DNA from: CAG-791 sp963658405
GTDB lineage: Bacteria > Bacillota > Clostridia > Lachnospirales > Lachnospiraceae
Direction of reading: 5' to 3'
Assembly: GCA_963658405.1 (NCBI GenBank)
Contig: CAVKQI010000010.1
Location: 1-42,870 of the forward strand
DNA length: 42,870 nucleotides
Part shown: piece by piece, positions 8,364 to 17,110 of the stretch
How positions within the stretch are numbered: position 1 is the stretch's first letter
How the letters are laid out: every line of letters begins with the position of its first letter
Program-made: the position numbers and the translations under genes
Notes under the pieces: model-generated
The model's input: the letters and a program-made list of their open reading frames with translations, nothing else
Database searches by the model: none
What the model was told of the DNA's origin: nothing

Positions 8364-11300
8364 ATGCCAAATACCAAACAGCAGCAAAGCTATCAGCCAA
8401 TGACATTTGACGCGATCCGCATCGGACTGGCGTCTCCTGATAAGATCAGAGAGTGGTCCCACGGCGAGGTAACCAAGCCGGAGACCATCAACTACAGAAC
8501 CTTAAAGCCGGAGAGAGACGGCCTGTTCTGCGAGCGTATCTTCGGACCCACCAAGGACTGGGAATGCCATTGCGGTAAATATAAAAAGATCAGATATAAG
8601 GGCGTTATCTGCGACCGCTGCGGCGTTGAGGTGACCAAGTCCAGCGTTCGCCGTGAGCGCATGGGCCATATCGAACTGGCAGCGCCGGTTTCCCATATCT
8701 GGTATTTCAAGGGAATCCCCAGCCGTATGGGACTGATCCTGGATCTGTCTCCCAGAGTGCTGGAGAAGGTTCTCTATTTTGCATCCTACATCGTACTGGA
8801 CAAAGGCCAGACCGATTTGGAGTACAAACAGATCCTCAGCGAGCGCGAGTATCAGGATGCCAGAGAAAAGTGGGGCAACAAGTTCCGCGCAGCCATGGGC
8901 GCAGAGGCCATCAAGGAGCTGCTCCTGGCGATTGATGTAGAGAAGGAATACAACGAACTGCAGGAAGAGATGGTGGAGGCTACCGGCCAGAAAAAGGCCC
9001 GTGTTATCAAGCGTCTGGAGGTCGTGGAGGCTTTCCGCGAGTCCGACAACTCTCCTTCCTGGATGATCCTGGATGCCGTACCGGTCATCCCTCCGGATCT
9101 TCGTCCCATGGTACAGCTGGACGGCGGCCGTTTCGCCACCAGCGACCTCAATGATCTGTACAGAAGGATCATCAACAGAAACAACCGTCTGAAGAGACTG
9201 CTCGAGCTGGGCGCACCCGATATCATTGTCCGCAATGAGAAAAGAATGCTCCAGGAGGCAGTAGACTCCCTGATCGACAACGGCAGAAGAGGCCGTCCCG
9301 TGACCGGCCCCGGCAACCGTGCACTGAAGTCTCTGTCCGACATGCTCAAAGGTAAGTCCGGACGTTTCCGTCAGAACCTGCTGGGTAAGCGTGTCGACTA
9401 TTCCGGACGTTCCGTTATCGTCGTAGGACCGGAGCTGAAGATCTATCAGTGCGGTCTGCCCAAGGAAATGGCCATCGAGCTCTTCAAGCCCTTCGTTATG
9501 AAGGAACTGGAGAAGAGAGGCATTTCCCAGAACATCAAGAATGCAAAGAAGCTGGTAGAGCGTCTGGATACTCAGGTATGGGATATCCTGGAGGATGTCA
9601 TCAAAGAGCATCCTGTCATGCTGAACCGTGCGCCTACACTGCACAGACTGGGTATTCAGGCATTTGAGCCCATCCTGGTAGAAGGTAAGGCTATTAAGCT
9701 TCATCCCCTGGTTTGTACCGCATTCAACGCAGACTTCGACGGTGACCAGATGGCAGTCCATCTGCCCCTTTCCGTAGAAGCACAGGCAGAGTGCAGATTC
9801 CTGCTGCTCTCTCCCAACAACCTGTTAAAGCCTTCCGACGGCGGTCCTGTGGCCGTACCTTCGCAGGATATGGTCCTGGGTATCTACTACCTGACGCAGG
9901 AGCGCCCCGAGTCGATCGGTGAGGGCAAGTATTTCCGCAGCCTGAATGAGGCTATTCTGGCTTATGAGAACCAGGCCTGCACCCTGCACAGCCGCATCCA
10001 CGTCCGCGTCTCCAAGAAGGACGAAAACGGCGAGCTGCATACAGGAACCGTAGAGACTACCCTGGGACGTCTTCTCTTTAATGAGATCCTTCCCCAGGAT
10101 TTAGGCTATGTAGACCGCACCGATCCGGCTAATTTCCTTCTGCCGGAGGTAGACTTCCTGGTAGGCAAGAAGCAGTTAAAGCAGATCCTGGAGCGGATCA
10201 TCGACACCCACGGCACTTTCAAGACCGCGGAGGTGCTGGATCTGATCAAGGCGATGGGTTATAAGTATTCCACCAGAGCTGCAATGACCGTTTCCATTTC
10301 CGATATGACCGTGCCGGCCCAGAAGAAAGAGCTGCTGGAGCAGGCACAGAGCACCGTTGATCAGATCAGCCGCAATTTCCGCCGCGGTCTGATCACCGAG
10401 GAAGAGCGTTACCGTGCCGTAGTAGAGACCTGGACAGAGATCGATAATGAGCTGACCAAGGTACTGCTGAACAGCCTGCATAAGTACAACAACATCTTTA
10501 TGATGGCCGATTCCGGTGCCCGTGGTTCCAACCAGCAGATCAAGCAGCTGGCCGGCATGCGCGGACTGATGGCAGATACCAGCGGCCGTACCATCGAGCT
10601 GCCCATCAAGTCCAATTTCCGTGAAGGTCTGGACGTACTGGAATACTTCATGTCCGCACACGGCGCTAGAAAAGGTATGTCCGATACCGCACTGCGTACC
10701 GCAGACTCCGGTTACCTGACCAGACGAATGGTCGACGTCTCTCAGGAGCTGATCATCCGTGAGCTGGATTGCTGCGAAGGCAAGGATAAGATCCCGGGCC
10801 TGAAGGTAAAGGCATTCATGGACGGTAAGGAGACCATCGAAGGCCTGAAGGATCGAATCACCGGCCGTTACTCCTGCGAGGACATCAAGGATAAGGACGG
10901 CGAGATCATTGTAAAGAAGAACCACATGATCACCCCCAGCCGTGCAAAGAAGATCTTAAGCGTCGGCGTGAATGAGAAGGGCGAGCCCATCGAAGAGGTA
11001 AAGATCCGTACCATTCTTACCTGCCGTTCCCACATGGGCATCTGCGCAAAGTGCTACGGTGCCAACATGGCTACCGGCGAAGTGGTGCAGGTCGGTGAGG
11101 CTGTCGGTATCATCGCCGCACAGTCCATCGGTGAGCCCGGTACACAGCTGACCATGAGAACCTTCCACTCGGGCGGTGTCGCCGGTGATGATATCACACA
11201 GGGTCTTCCCCGTGTCGAGGAGCTTTTCGAGGCCCGTAAGCCCAAGGGACTTGCCATCATCGCAGAGTTTGGCGGCGTCGTGGCCATCAAGGATAATAAG

Positions 11301-12062
11301 AAGAGCCGTGAAGTAGTCGTGACCGACCCGGAGACCAATGAGGAAAAGGTATATCCGATCCCCTACGGTTCCCGTATCAAGGTGCTCGAAGGCGCCGTCA
11401 TCGAAGCCGGTGATGAGCTGACAGAAGGTAGTGTCAATCCCCACGATCTGCTCAAGATCAAGGGTGTCCATGCAGTACAGAATTACATGCTCCGTGAAGT
11501 ACAGCGTGTATATCGTCTGCAGGGTGTTGATATCTGCGATAAGCACATCGAAGTCATCGTAAGACAGATGCTCAAGAAGGTCCGTCTGGAAGAAAACGGC
11601 GATACCGAATTCCTGCCCGGCAGCCTGGTGGATGTTCTGGACTATGAGGACACCAACGAGCGTATGATCGCCGAAGGAAAGAGACCTGCAGAAGGCACCC
11701 AGATCATTCTGGGTATCACCAAGGCTGCGCTGGCTACCGATTCCTTCCTGTCCGCCGCATCCTTCCAGGAGACCACCAAGGTCCTGACAGATGCAGCCAT
11801 CCACGGCAAGACGGATCCGCTGATCGGCCTTAAGGAAAATGTCATCATCGGTAAGCTGATCCCTGCCGGAACCGGCATGAAGCGCTACAGAAATACCCGC
11901 CTCTCCACCGACCAGTATTTAAACAGCACCATCGACATGGATGATGATCTGATGCTGGATGACGGCGAAGGCGAGCCGGATGCAGAGACAGTCCGTGAGG
12001 GAGAGACACTGGAGTCTGCGGAAGCAGAGACCGTGCTGATCTCTGACGAGACAGAGGAATAA
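8364..12062 (+). CDS. rpoC: DNA-directed RNA polymerase beta' subunit
   Basis: This 1232-residue protein begins MPNTKQQQSYQPMTFDAIRI. It has an N-terminal zinc ribbon (C68, C70, C83, C86), the Mg2+-binding catalytic motif NADFDGDQ with D457, D459 and D461, the trigger-loop/bridge-helix region, and a second zinc site including the CRSHMGICAKCYG segment, followed by the SIGEPGTQLTMRTFHSGG motif. The frame is open upstream to 8277, but I chose the ATG at 8364 because GGAGG lies just before it and homologues begin near here; the upstream part covers two hairpins. The C-terminus is acidic, like that of rpoB. It forms an operon with rpoB, separated by 117 nt. Confidence 0.98.
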   Translation: MPNTKQQQSYQPMTFDAIRIGLASPDKIREWSHGEVTKPETINYRTLKPERDGLFCERIFGPTKDWECHCGKYKKIRYKGVICDRCGVEVTKSSVRRERMGHIELAAPVSHIWYFKGIPSRMGLILDLSPRVLEKVLYFASYIVLDKGQTDLEYKQILSEREYQDAREKWGNKFRAAMGAEAIKELLLAIDVEKEYNELQEEMVEATGQKKARVIKRLEVVEAFRESDNSPSWMILDAVPVIPPDLRPMVQLDGGRFATSDLNDLYRRIINRNNRLKRLLELGAPDIIVRNEKRMLQEAVDSLIDNGRRGRPVTGPGNRALKSLSDMLKGKSGRFRQNLLGKRVDYSGRSVIVVGPELKIYQCGLPKEMAIELFKPFVMKELEKRGISQNIKNAKKLVERLDTQVWDILEDVIKEHPVMLNRAPTLHRLGIQAFEPILVEGKAIKLHPLVCTAFNADFDGDQMAVHLPLSVEAQAECRFLLLSPNNLLKPSDGGPVAVPSQDMVLGIYYLTQERPESIGEGKYFRSLNEAILAYENQACTLHSRIHVRVSKKDENGELHTGTVETTLGRLLFNEILPQDLGYVDRTDPANFLLPEVDFLVGKKQLKQILERIIDTHGTFKTAEVLDLIKAMGYKYSTRAAMTVSISDMTVPAQKKELLEQAQSTVDQISRNFRRGLITEEERYRAVVETWTEIDNELTKVLLNSLHKYNNIFMMADSGARGSNQQIKQLAGMRGLMADTSGRTIELPIKSNFREGLDVLEYFMSAHGARKGMSDTALRTADSGYLTRRMVDVSQELIIRELDCCEGKDKIPGLKVKAFMDGKETIEGLKDRITGRYSCEDIKDKDGEIIVKKNHMITPSRAKKILSVGVNEKGEPIEEVKIRTILTCRSHMGICAKCYGANMATGEVVQVGEAVGIIAAQSIGEPGTQLTMRTFHSGGVAGDDITQGLPRVEELFEARKPKGLAIIAEFGGVVAIKDNKKSREVVVTDPETNEEKVYPIPYGSRIKVLEGAVIEAGDELTEGSVNPHDLLKIKGVHAVQNYMLREVQRVYRLQGVDICDKHIEVIVRQMLKKVRLEENGDTEFLPGSLVDVLDYEDTNERMIAEGKRPAEGTQIILGITKAALATDSFLSAASFQETTKVLTDAAIHGKTDPLIGLKENVIIGKLIPAGTGMKRYRNTRLSTDQYLNSTIDMDDDLMLDDGEGEPDAETVREGETLESAEAETVLISDETEE

Positions 12063-12146
12063 GAGTAAGGACAGCCGGAAAGACGGCCGAGTGAACAGAA
12101 TTCGCTGTCTGCCCCGTCCCGGTCTTCACTCTGCTGCAAAAAGAGG

Positions 12147-12175
12147 TTGACAACCAATTTTCAAGAACGTATACT
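12147..12175 (+). promoter_or_regulatory. Promoter of the str operon (rpsL-rpsG-fusA)
   Basis: Consensus TTGACA (12147-12152), a 17-nt spacer and TATACT (12170-12175). Start of transcription is expected near 12182. The -10 lies in the 5' arm of a long palindrome (12173-12210). Confidence 0.85.
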
Positions 12176-12216
12176 GTGATAGTGCGCCCAATTGGGTGCA
12201 TTATCGCAGTATTTTT
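12173..12216 (+). terminator. Terminator-like palindrome overlapping the str promoter
   Basis: Arms 12173-12189 and 12194-12210 pair over 17 positions (three G-T pairs), with loop AATT, followed by ATTTTTG. Transcripts arriving from rpoC would contain the whole hairpin. Transcripts starting at about 12182 would lack half of the 5' arm. It is the best candidate for the rpoBC terminator. Confidence 0.65.
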
Positions 12217-12254
12217 GCGTTATAACCATTTTCACAAGAAGGAGGTGAAATAGA

Positions 12255-12674
12255 ATGCCAACATTTAACCAGTTAGTAAGAAAGGGCCGTCAGACTTCCG
12301 TAAAGAAGTCCACCGCACCGGCACTGCAGAAGGGCTTCAATTCTCTTCACAAGAAGGCAATCAATGTTTCTGCTCCGCAGAAGCGTGGTGTCTGCACAGC
12401 GGTGAAGACAGCAACCCCTAAGAAGCCGAACTCCGCACTTCGTAAGATCGCCAGAGTACGTCTTTCCAACGGAATCGAAGTTACCAGCTACATTCCCGGA
12501 GAAGGTCACAATCTGCAGGAGCACAGCGTTGTCCTGATCAGAGGCGGAAGAGTTAAGGATCTGCCTGGTACCAGATATCACATCATCAGAGGTACCCTGG
12601 ATACCGCAGGTGTTGCCAACAGAAGGCAGGCTCGTTCCAAGTACGGCGCTAAGAGACCGAAGGCTGGCAAGTAA
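12255..12674 (+). CDS. rpsL: 30S ribosomal protein S12
   Basis: This 139-residue protein is of the usual length for Firmicutes S12, with an insertion near residues 20-45 relative to E. coli. The decoding-centre loops TATPKKPNSALRK (K56 and K57) and RGGRVKDLPGTRYH are intact and wild type at the classic streptomycin positions. S12 monitors codon-anticodon pairing and contacts EF-Tu and EF-G. The ATG follows AAGGAGG. It is the first gene of the str operon. The small L7Ae-type gene that often lies between rpoC and rpsL in Bacilli is not present. Confidence 0.99.
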   Translation: MPTFNQLVRKGRQTSVKKSTAPALQKGFNSLHKKAINVSAPQKRGVCTAVKTATPKKPNSALRKIARVRLSNGIEVTSYIPGEGHNLQEHSVVLIRGGRVKDLPGTRYHIIRGTLDTAGVANRRQARSKYGAKRPKAGK

Positions 12675-12896
12675 GCCGTCTCGCGCAGTGTTAAGCTGCA
12701 CATGAGTGCAGGATTTGGAAACAGCAGGGCTATTCCACTGTTAAATGGAGCTTTGCAGGTGTTGGGATTCTATTTTATATAGAAAAATCAGCACGCACAC
12801 ATTTTTACCGTGAGTACCTGTGAATTATCCAAGCGAGCAGTGAGTCCGCAGACCGCATTTTTCTGCGGATGATCGTATGATAAGGAGGGAAGTAAC

Positions 12897-13367
12897 GTGC
12901 CGCGTAAAGGACATGTACAGAAAAGAGAAGTACTGGAAGATCCTTTATACAATAACAAAGTCGTTACAAAGCTCATCAACACCGTCATGCTCGACGGCAA
13001 GAAGGGCGTAGCGCAGAAGATTGTATACGGAGCATTTTCCAAGGTAGAAGAGAAGGCAGGCAAGCCGGCTCTCGAGGTTTTCGAGACCGCTATGAACAAC
13101 ATCATGCCTGTTCTTGAAGTAAAAGCAAGACGTATCGGCGGTGCTACCTATCAGGTTCCGATTGAAGTAAGACCTGACAGAAGACAGGCACTGGCGCTTC
13201 GATGGATTGTCGCTTACTCCCGTAAGAGAGGCGAGAAGAACATGGAAGACAAACTTGCAGGAGAGATCCTCGATGCGTTCAACAACACGGGCGCTTCCGT
13301 AAAGAAGAAGGAAGACATGCACAAGATGGCAGACGCCAACAGAGCATTCTCCCATTATCGCTTCTAG
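12897..13367 (+). CDS. rpsG: 30S ribosomal protein S7
   Basis: This 156-residue primary 16S rRNA-binding protein of the small-subunit head has the N-terminal MPRKGHVQKREVL and the RRIGGATYQVPIEVRPDRRQALALRW hairpin region that contacts the 3' major domain and E-site tRNA. The start is GTG at 12897, 8 nt after AAGGAGG (12882-12888). The 222-nt spacer after rpsL contains a hairpin TCCGCAG/CTGCGGA (12845-12869) upstream of the ribosome site. S7 is a known autoregulator of str operons in enterobacteria, so this hairpin is a possible, untested target. Confidence 0.98.
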   Translation: MPRKGHVQKREVLEDPLYNNKVVTKLINTVMLDGKKGVAQKIVYGAFSKVEEKAGKPALEVFETAMNNIMPVLEVKARRIGGATYQVPIEVRPDRRQALALRWIVAYSRKRGEKNMEDKLAGEILDAFNNTGASVKKKEDMHKMADANRAFSHYRF

Positions 13368-13394
13368 CCCGTTTTTGATTAGGAGGAAAAACCT

Positions 13395-15512
13395 GTGTCT
13401 GACAGACAATATCCCCTGGAGAGAACCAGGAACATCGGTATCATGGCACACATCGATGCCGGTAAGACCACTCTTACCGAGCGTATCCTGTACTATACCG
13501 GTGTAAACTATAAGATCGGCGACACCCATGAAGGTACCGCTACCATGGACTGGATGGAGCAGGAGCAGGAGCGTGGTATCACCATCACATCCGCAGCTAC
13601 CACCTGCCACTGGACCCTGGAAGAGAAGACCAAGGTGAAACCGGGCGCTGAGGAGTGCCGTATCAACATCATTGATACCCCCGGCCACGTAGACTTTACC
13701 GTTGAGGTAGAGCGTTCCCTGCGTGTCCTGGACGGCGCTGTCGGCGTGTTCTGCGCAAAGGGCGGCGTTGAGCCCCAGTCCGAGAACGTATGGAGACAGG
13801 CTGATACCTATAATGTTCCCCGTATGGCTTTCATCAACAAGATGGATATTCTCGGCGCTAACTTCTACGGCGCAGTAGATCAGATCCGTACCAGACTGGG
13901 CAAGAACGCCATCGTTCTGCAGCTCCCCATCGGTAAGGAAGATGATTTCAAGGGCATCATCGATCTGTTTGAGATGAGCGCTTACATCTATAATGATGAA
14001 AAGGGTGATGACATCACCGTAACCGATATTCCGGAAGATATGAAGGAAGACGCAGAGCTTTACCACACCGAGCTGGTAGAGAAGATCTGCGAGCTGGACG
14101 ACGATCTGATGATGGAATATCTGGACGGCAACGAGCCTTCCATAGATGATATGAAGAAGGTTCTGCGCAAGGCTACCTGCGAGTGCACCGCTGTTCCGGT
14201 ATGCTGCGGTTCTGCATACAGAAACAAGGGCGTACAGAAGCTGATCGACGCCATCGTCGAGTATATGCCTGCTCCCACCGACATCCCTGCTATCAAGGGT
14301 GTTGATATGGACGGCAACGAGATCGAGAGACATTCCTCTGATGAGGAGCCTTTCGCAGCTCTGGCATTCAAGCTCATGACCGATCCCTTCGTAGGTAAGC
14401 TGGCATTCTTCCGTGTATATTCCGGTACCGCAAATTCCGGTTCCTATATTCTGAATGCAACCAAGGATAAGAAGGAGCGTATCGGCCGTATCCTGCAGAT
14501 GCATGCGAATAAGAGAATGGAGCTGGAGAAGGTTTACTCCGGTGATATCGCAGCTGCCATCGGCCTGAAGTTCACCACCACCGGTGATACTCTCTGCGAT
14601 GAGGCTCATCCCGTTATCCTGGAGTCCATGGAGTTCCCGGAGCCCGTTATCGAGCTGGCTATCGAGCCCAAGACCAAGGCTGGTCAGGGCAAGATGGGCG
14701 AAGCTCTTGCAAAGCTGGCAGAGGAAGATCCTACCTTCCGTGCACATACCAATACCGAGACCGGTCAGACCATCATCGCTGGTATGGGCGAGCTGCATCT
14801 GGAGATCATCGTCGACAGACTGCTGCGTGAGTTCCACGTAGAGGCTAATGTCGGTGCTCCTCAGGTTGCTTATAAGGAAACCTTTACAAAGCCTGTTGAT
14901 CAGGAATACAAGTATGCTAAGCAGTCCGGTGGTCGTGGTCAGTACGGTCACTGTAAAGTCAAGTTCGAGCCCATGGATGCTAACGGCGAGGAACTGTACA
15001 AGTTCGACAACGAAGTTGTCGGCGGTAACATTCCGAAGGAATATATCCAGCCTGTCAGCGATGGTATCGAAGAGGCAATGAAGGCCGGTCTGCTGGGCGG
15101 CTTCCCGGTAGTAGGCATTCACGCTACTGTATATGATGGATCCTATCATGAGGTCGACTCCTCCGAGATGGCATTCCACATCGCCGGCAGCATGTGCTTC
15201 AAGGAAGCTATGGCTAAGGCAGCTCCGGTACTCCTGGAGCCCATCATGAAGGTCGAAGTTACCATGCCTGAAGAGTACATGGGCGACGTGATCGGCGATA
15301 TCAACTCCCGCCGCGGCCGCATCGAGGGTATGGAAGACATCGGCGGCGGCAAGATGGTCAAGGGCTTCGTTCCCCTGGCTGAGATGTTCGGTTACTCCAC
15401 CGACCTGCGTTCTAAGACACAGGGCCGCGGCAACTACTCCATGTTCTTTGAGAAGTACGAGCCCGTACCGAAGAACGTACAGGAGAAAATCCTGGCTGCA
15501 AAGGCAAAATAA
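13395..15512 (+). CDS. fusA: Elongation factor G
   Basis: This 705-residue translational GTPase drives tRNA-mRNA translocation and, with RRF, ribosome recycling. It shows G1 AHIDAGKT (18-25), the switch RGITITSAATT, G3 DTPGHVDFT and G4 NKMD, followed by domains II-V with the domain IV segment GGRGQYGHCKVKFEP. The start is GTG at 13395, 8 nt after AGGAGG, in the str operon with a 27-nt gap to rpsG. Length and motifs match canonical EF-G, with no sign of a resistance or ribosome-protection paralogue. Confidence 0.98.
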   Translation: MSDRQYPLERTRNIGIMAHIDAGKTTLTERILYYTGVNYKIGDTHEGTATMDWMEQEQERGITITSAATTCHWTLEEKTKVKPGAEECRINIIDTPGHVDFTVEVERSLRVLDGAVGVFCAKGGVEPQSENVWRQADTYNVPRMAFINKMDILGANFYGAVDQIRTRLGKNAIVLQLPIGKEDDFKGIIDLFEMSAYIYNDEKGDDITVTDIPEDMKEDAELYHTELVEKICELDDDLMMEYLDGNEPSIDDMKKVLRKATCECTAVPVCCGSAYRNKGVQKLIDAIVEYMPAPTDIPAIKGVDMDGNEIERHSSDEEPFAALAFKLMTDPFVGKLAFFRVYSGTANSGSYILNATKDKKERIGRILQMHANKRMELEKVYSGDIAAAIGLKFTTTGDTLCDEAHPVILESMEFPEPVIELAIEPKTKAGQGKMGEALAKLAEEDPTFRAHTNTETGQTIIAGMGELHLEIIVDRLLREFHVEANVGAPQVAYKETFTKPVDQEYKYAKQSGGRGQYGHCKVKFEPMDANGEELYKFDNEVVGGNIPKEYIQPVSDGIEEAMKAGLLGGFPVVGIHATVYDGSYHEVDSSEMAFHIAGSMCFKEAMAKAAPVLLEPIMKVEVTMPEEYMGDVIGDINSRRGRIEGMEDIGGGKMVKGFVPLAEMFGYSTDLRSKTQGRGNYSMFFEKYEPVPKNVQEKILAAKAK

Positions 15513-15523
15513 GGCTTTAAAGC

Positions 15524-15552
15524 TTGAAAACACGTTATGTATTGGTTATAAT
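15524..15552 (+). promoter_or_regulatory. Promoter of tuf
   Basis: TTGAAA (15524-15529), a 17-nt spacer and consensus TATAAT (15547-15552). It lies just after fusA and gives tuf its own transcription start in addition to read-through from the str operon. Confidence 0.8.
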
Positions 15553-15639
15553 CAGTCGTGACGGTCGTGATGAAGACGCCAAAGTGCTGTCCTGGACACG
15601 CGAGGGTCATTCATCCGAAAAGCTTATATTGTAAACTCT

Positions 15640-15667
15640 GCGCCGCACCGGTACCGGCATGCGGCGC
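15640..15667 (+). other. Strong GC hairpin in the tuf leader
   Basis: GCGCCGCA (15640-15647) pairs perfectly with TGCGGCGC (15660-15667); CCGG/CCGG can pair inside. It ends about 15 nt before the tuf ribosome site AAGGAGG and has no T-run. It may stabilise or pace the abundant tuf mRNA; this is inference. Confidence 0.55.
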
Positions 15668-15698
15668 GCGCCTTAAAAATCTAAGGAGGATTTTAAAA

Positions 15699-16886
15699 AT
15701 GGCAAAAGAGAAATTCGAAAGAACAAAACCCCATTGCAATATCGGTACCATCGGCCACGTTGACCATGGTAAAACTACTCTGACCGCTGCAATCACCAAG
15801 GTTCTGGCTGAAAGAGTTCCCGGCAATGCAAAGGTTGATTTCGAGAACATCGATAAGGCTCCGGAAGAGAGAGAGAGAGGTATCACCATCTCTACTGCTC
15901 ACGTTGAGTATCAGACCGAGAAGAGACACTATGCACACGTTGACTGCCCTGGCCACGCTGACTATGTAAAGAACATGATCACCGGCGCAGCACAGATGGA
16001 CGGCGCTATCCTTGTAGTAGCTGCTACCGATGGTGTTATGGCACAGACCAAGGAGCACATCCTTCTGTCCCGTCAGGTAGGCGTTCCCTACATCGTAGTA
16101 TTCCTGAACAAGTGCGACATGGTTGACGACGAAGAGCTTATCGACCTGGTTGAGATGGAAGTTACCGAGCAGCTGGCTGAGTACGGCTTCGAGGATTGCC
16201 CGATCATCCGTGGTTCCGCTCTGAAGGCTCTGGAAGATCCCAACGGCGAGTGGGGCGACAAGATCATGGAGCTTATGAGCACCATCGATTCCTACATTCC
16301 GGATCCTCAGCGTGACACCGACAAGCCTTTCCTTATGCCTGTCGAGGACGTATTCACCATCACTGGCCGTGGTACCGTTGCTACCGGCCGTGTAGAGCGT
16401 GGTGTTCTGCACCTGAACGACGAGCTTGAGATCGTTGGTATCAAGGAAGAGACCAGAAAGACCGTTGTTACCGGTATCGAGATGTTCCGTAAGATGCTGG
16501 ATGAGGCACAGGCTGGTGATAACATCGGTGCTCTGCTTCGTGGTATCCAGAGAACAGAGATCGAGAGAGGCCAGGTCCTGGCTAAGCCCGGCACTGTTAC
16601 CTGCCACAAGAAGTTTACCGCTCAGGTTTACGTTCTGACCAAGGACGAGGGTGGCCGTCATACTCCTTTCTTCAACAACTATCGTCCTCAGTTCTATTTC
16701 AGAACCACCGACGTTACCGGCGTTTGCGAGCTGCCTGAGGGCACAGAGATGTGCATGCCCGGCGACCACGTTGAGATGACCATCGAGCTGATTCATCCCA
16801 TCGCTATGGAGCAGGGTCTTACCTTCGCTATCCGCGAGGGCGGCAGAACCGTAGGTTCCGGCCGTGTTGCTAACATCATCGAGTAA
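15699..16886 (+). CDS. tuf: Elongation factor Tu
   Basis: This 395-residue GTPase delivers aminoacyl-tRNA to the ribosomal A site. It shows G1 GHVDHGKT (19-26), RGITIS in switch I, the DCPGHADY motif with the catalytic histidine, G4 NKCDMVD and two C-terminal beta-barrel domains ending RVANIIE. The ATG at 15699 is fixed by AAGGAGG and the universal MAKEKFERTKPH start; the frame is open upstream to 15558 but is non-coding leader there. It follows fusA as in most Firmicutes and is closed by a strong terminator. No second tuf copy is in this window. Confidence 0.99.
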   Translation: MAKEKFERTKPHCNIGTIGHVDHGKTTLTAAITKVLAERVPGNAKVDFENIDKAPEERERGITISTAHVEYQTEKRHYAHVDCPGHADYVKNMITGAAQMDGAILVVAATDGVMAQTKEHILLSRQVGVPYIVVFLNKCDMVDDEELIDLVEMEVTEQLAEYGFEDCPIIRGSALKALEDPNGEWGDKIMELMSTIDSYIPDPQRDTDKPFLMPVEDVFTITGRGTVATGRVERGVLHLNDELEIVGIKEETRKTVVTGIEMFRKMLDEAQAGDNIGALLRGIQRTEIERGQVLAKPGTVTCHKKFTAQVYVLTKDEGGRHTPFFNNYRPQFYFRTTDVTGVCELPEGTEMCMPGDHVEMTIELIHPIAMEQGLTFAIREGGRTVGSGRVANIIE

Positions 16887-16920
16887 TCTTTGATCATTAG
16901 CGCATAAAGCGAATATTTTT

Positions 16921-16957
16921 AAAGGGTTTCAGGCTTCGGCTTGAAACCCTTTTTTTT
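16921..16957 (+). terminator. Intrinsic terminator after tuf
   Basis: AAAGGGTTTCA (16921-16931) pairs with TGAAACCCTTT (16942-16952), enclosing a GGC TTCG GC cap, and is followed by T8. It ends the str-tuf transcription unit. Confidence 0.95.
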
Positions 16958-16964
16958 GAAAAGT

Positions 16965-17096
16965 TATATTTTATTTGAGTTTTCCTGCAGAGAGGTATAT
17001 TTTATTATATGCTGTTTGACTTTTCCGGATTTGTCTATGTGGAATGGTACGGGGCAAAATCGGTGGGCTGTCAAACACGTTGATATATATTTTATT
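16965..17096 (+). repeat. Three exact copies of TATATTTTATT before the MATE gene
   Basis: The 11-mer occurs at 16965-16975, 16996-17006 and 17086-17096, in the same orientation, in the AT-rich gap between tuf and the MATE exporter. They may be binding sites or low-complexity sequence. No clear -35/-10 pair is seen in this gap. Confidence 0.5.
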
Positions 17097-17110
17097 GTCA
17101 TAACAGTATA

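Noticed and set aside
12945..15533. 862-codon minus-strand open frame opposite rpsG and fusA
   Set aside because: Antisense shadow of highly expressed genes with strong codon bias; no start signals or protein family.
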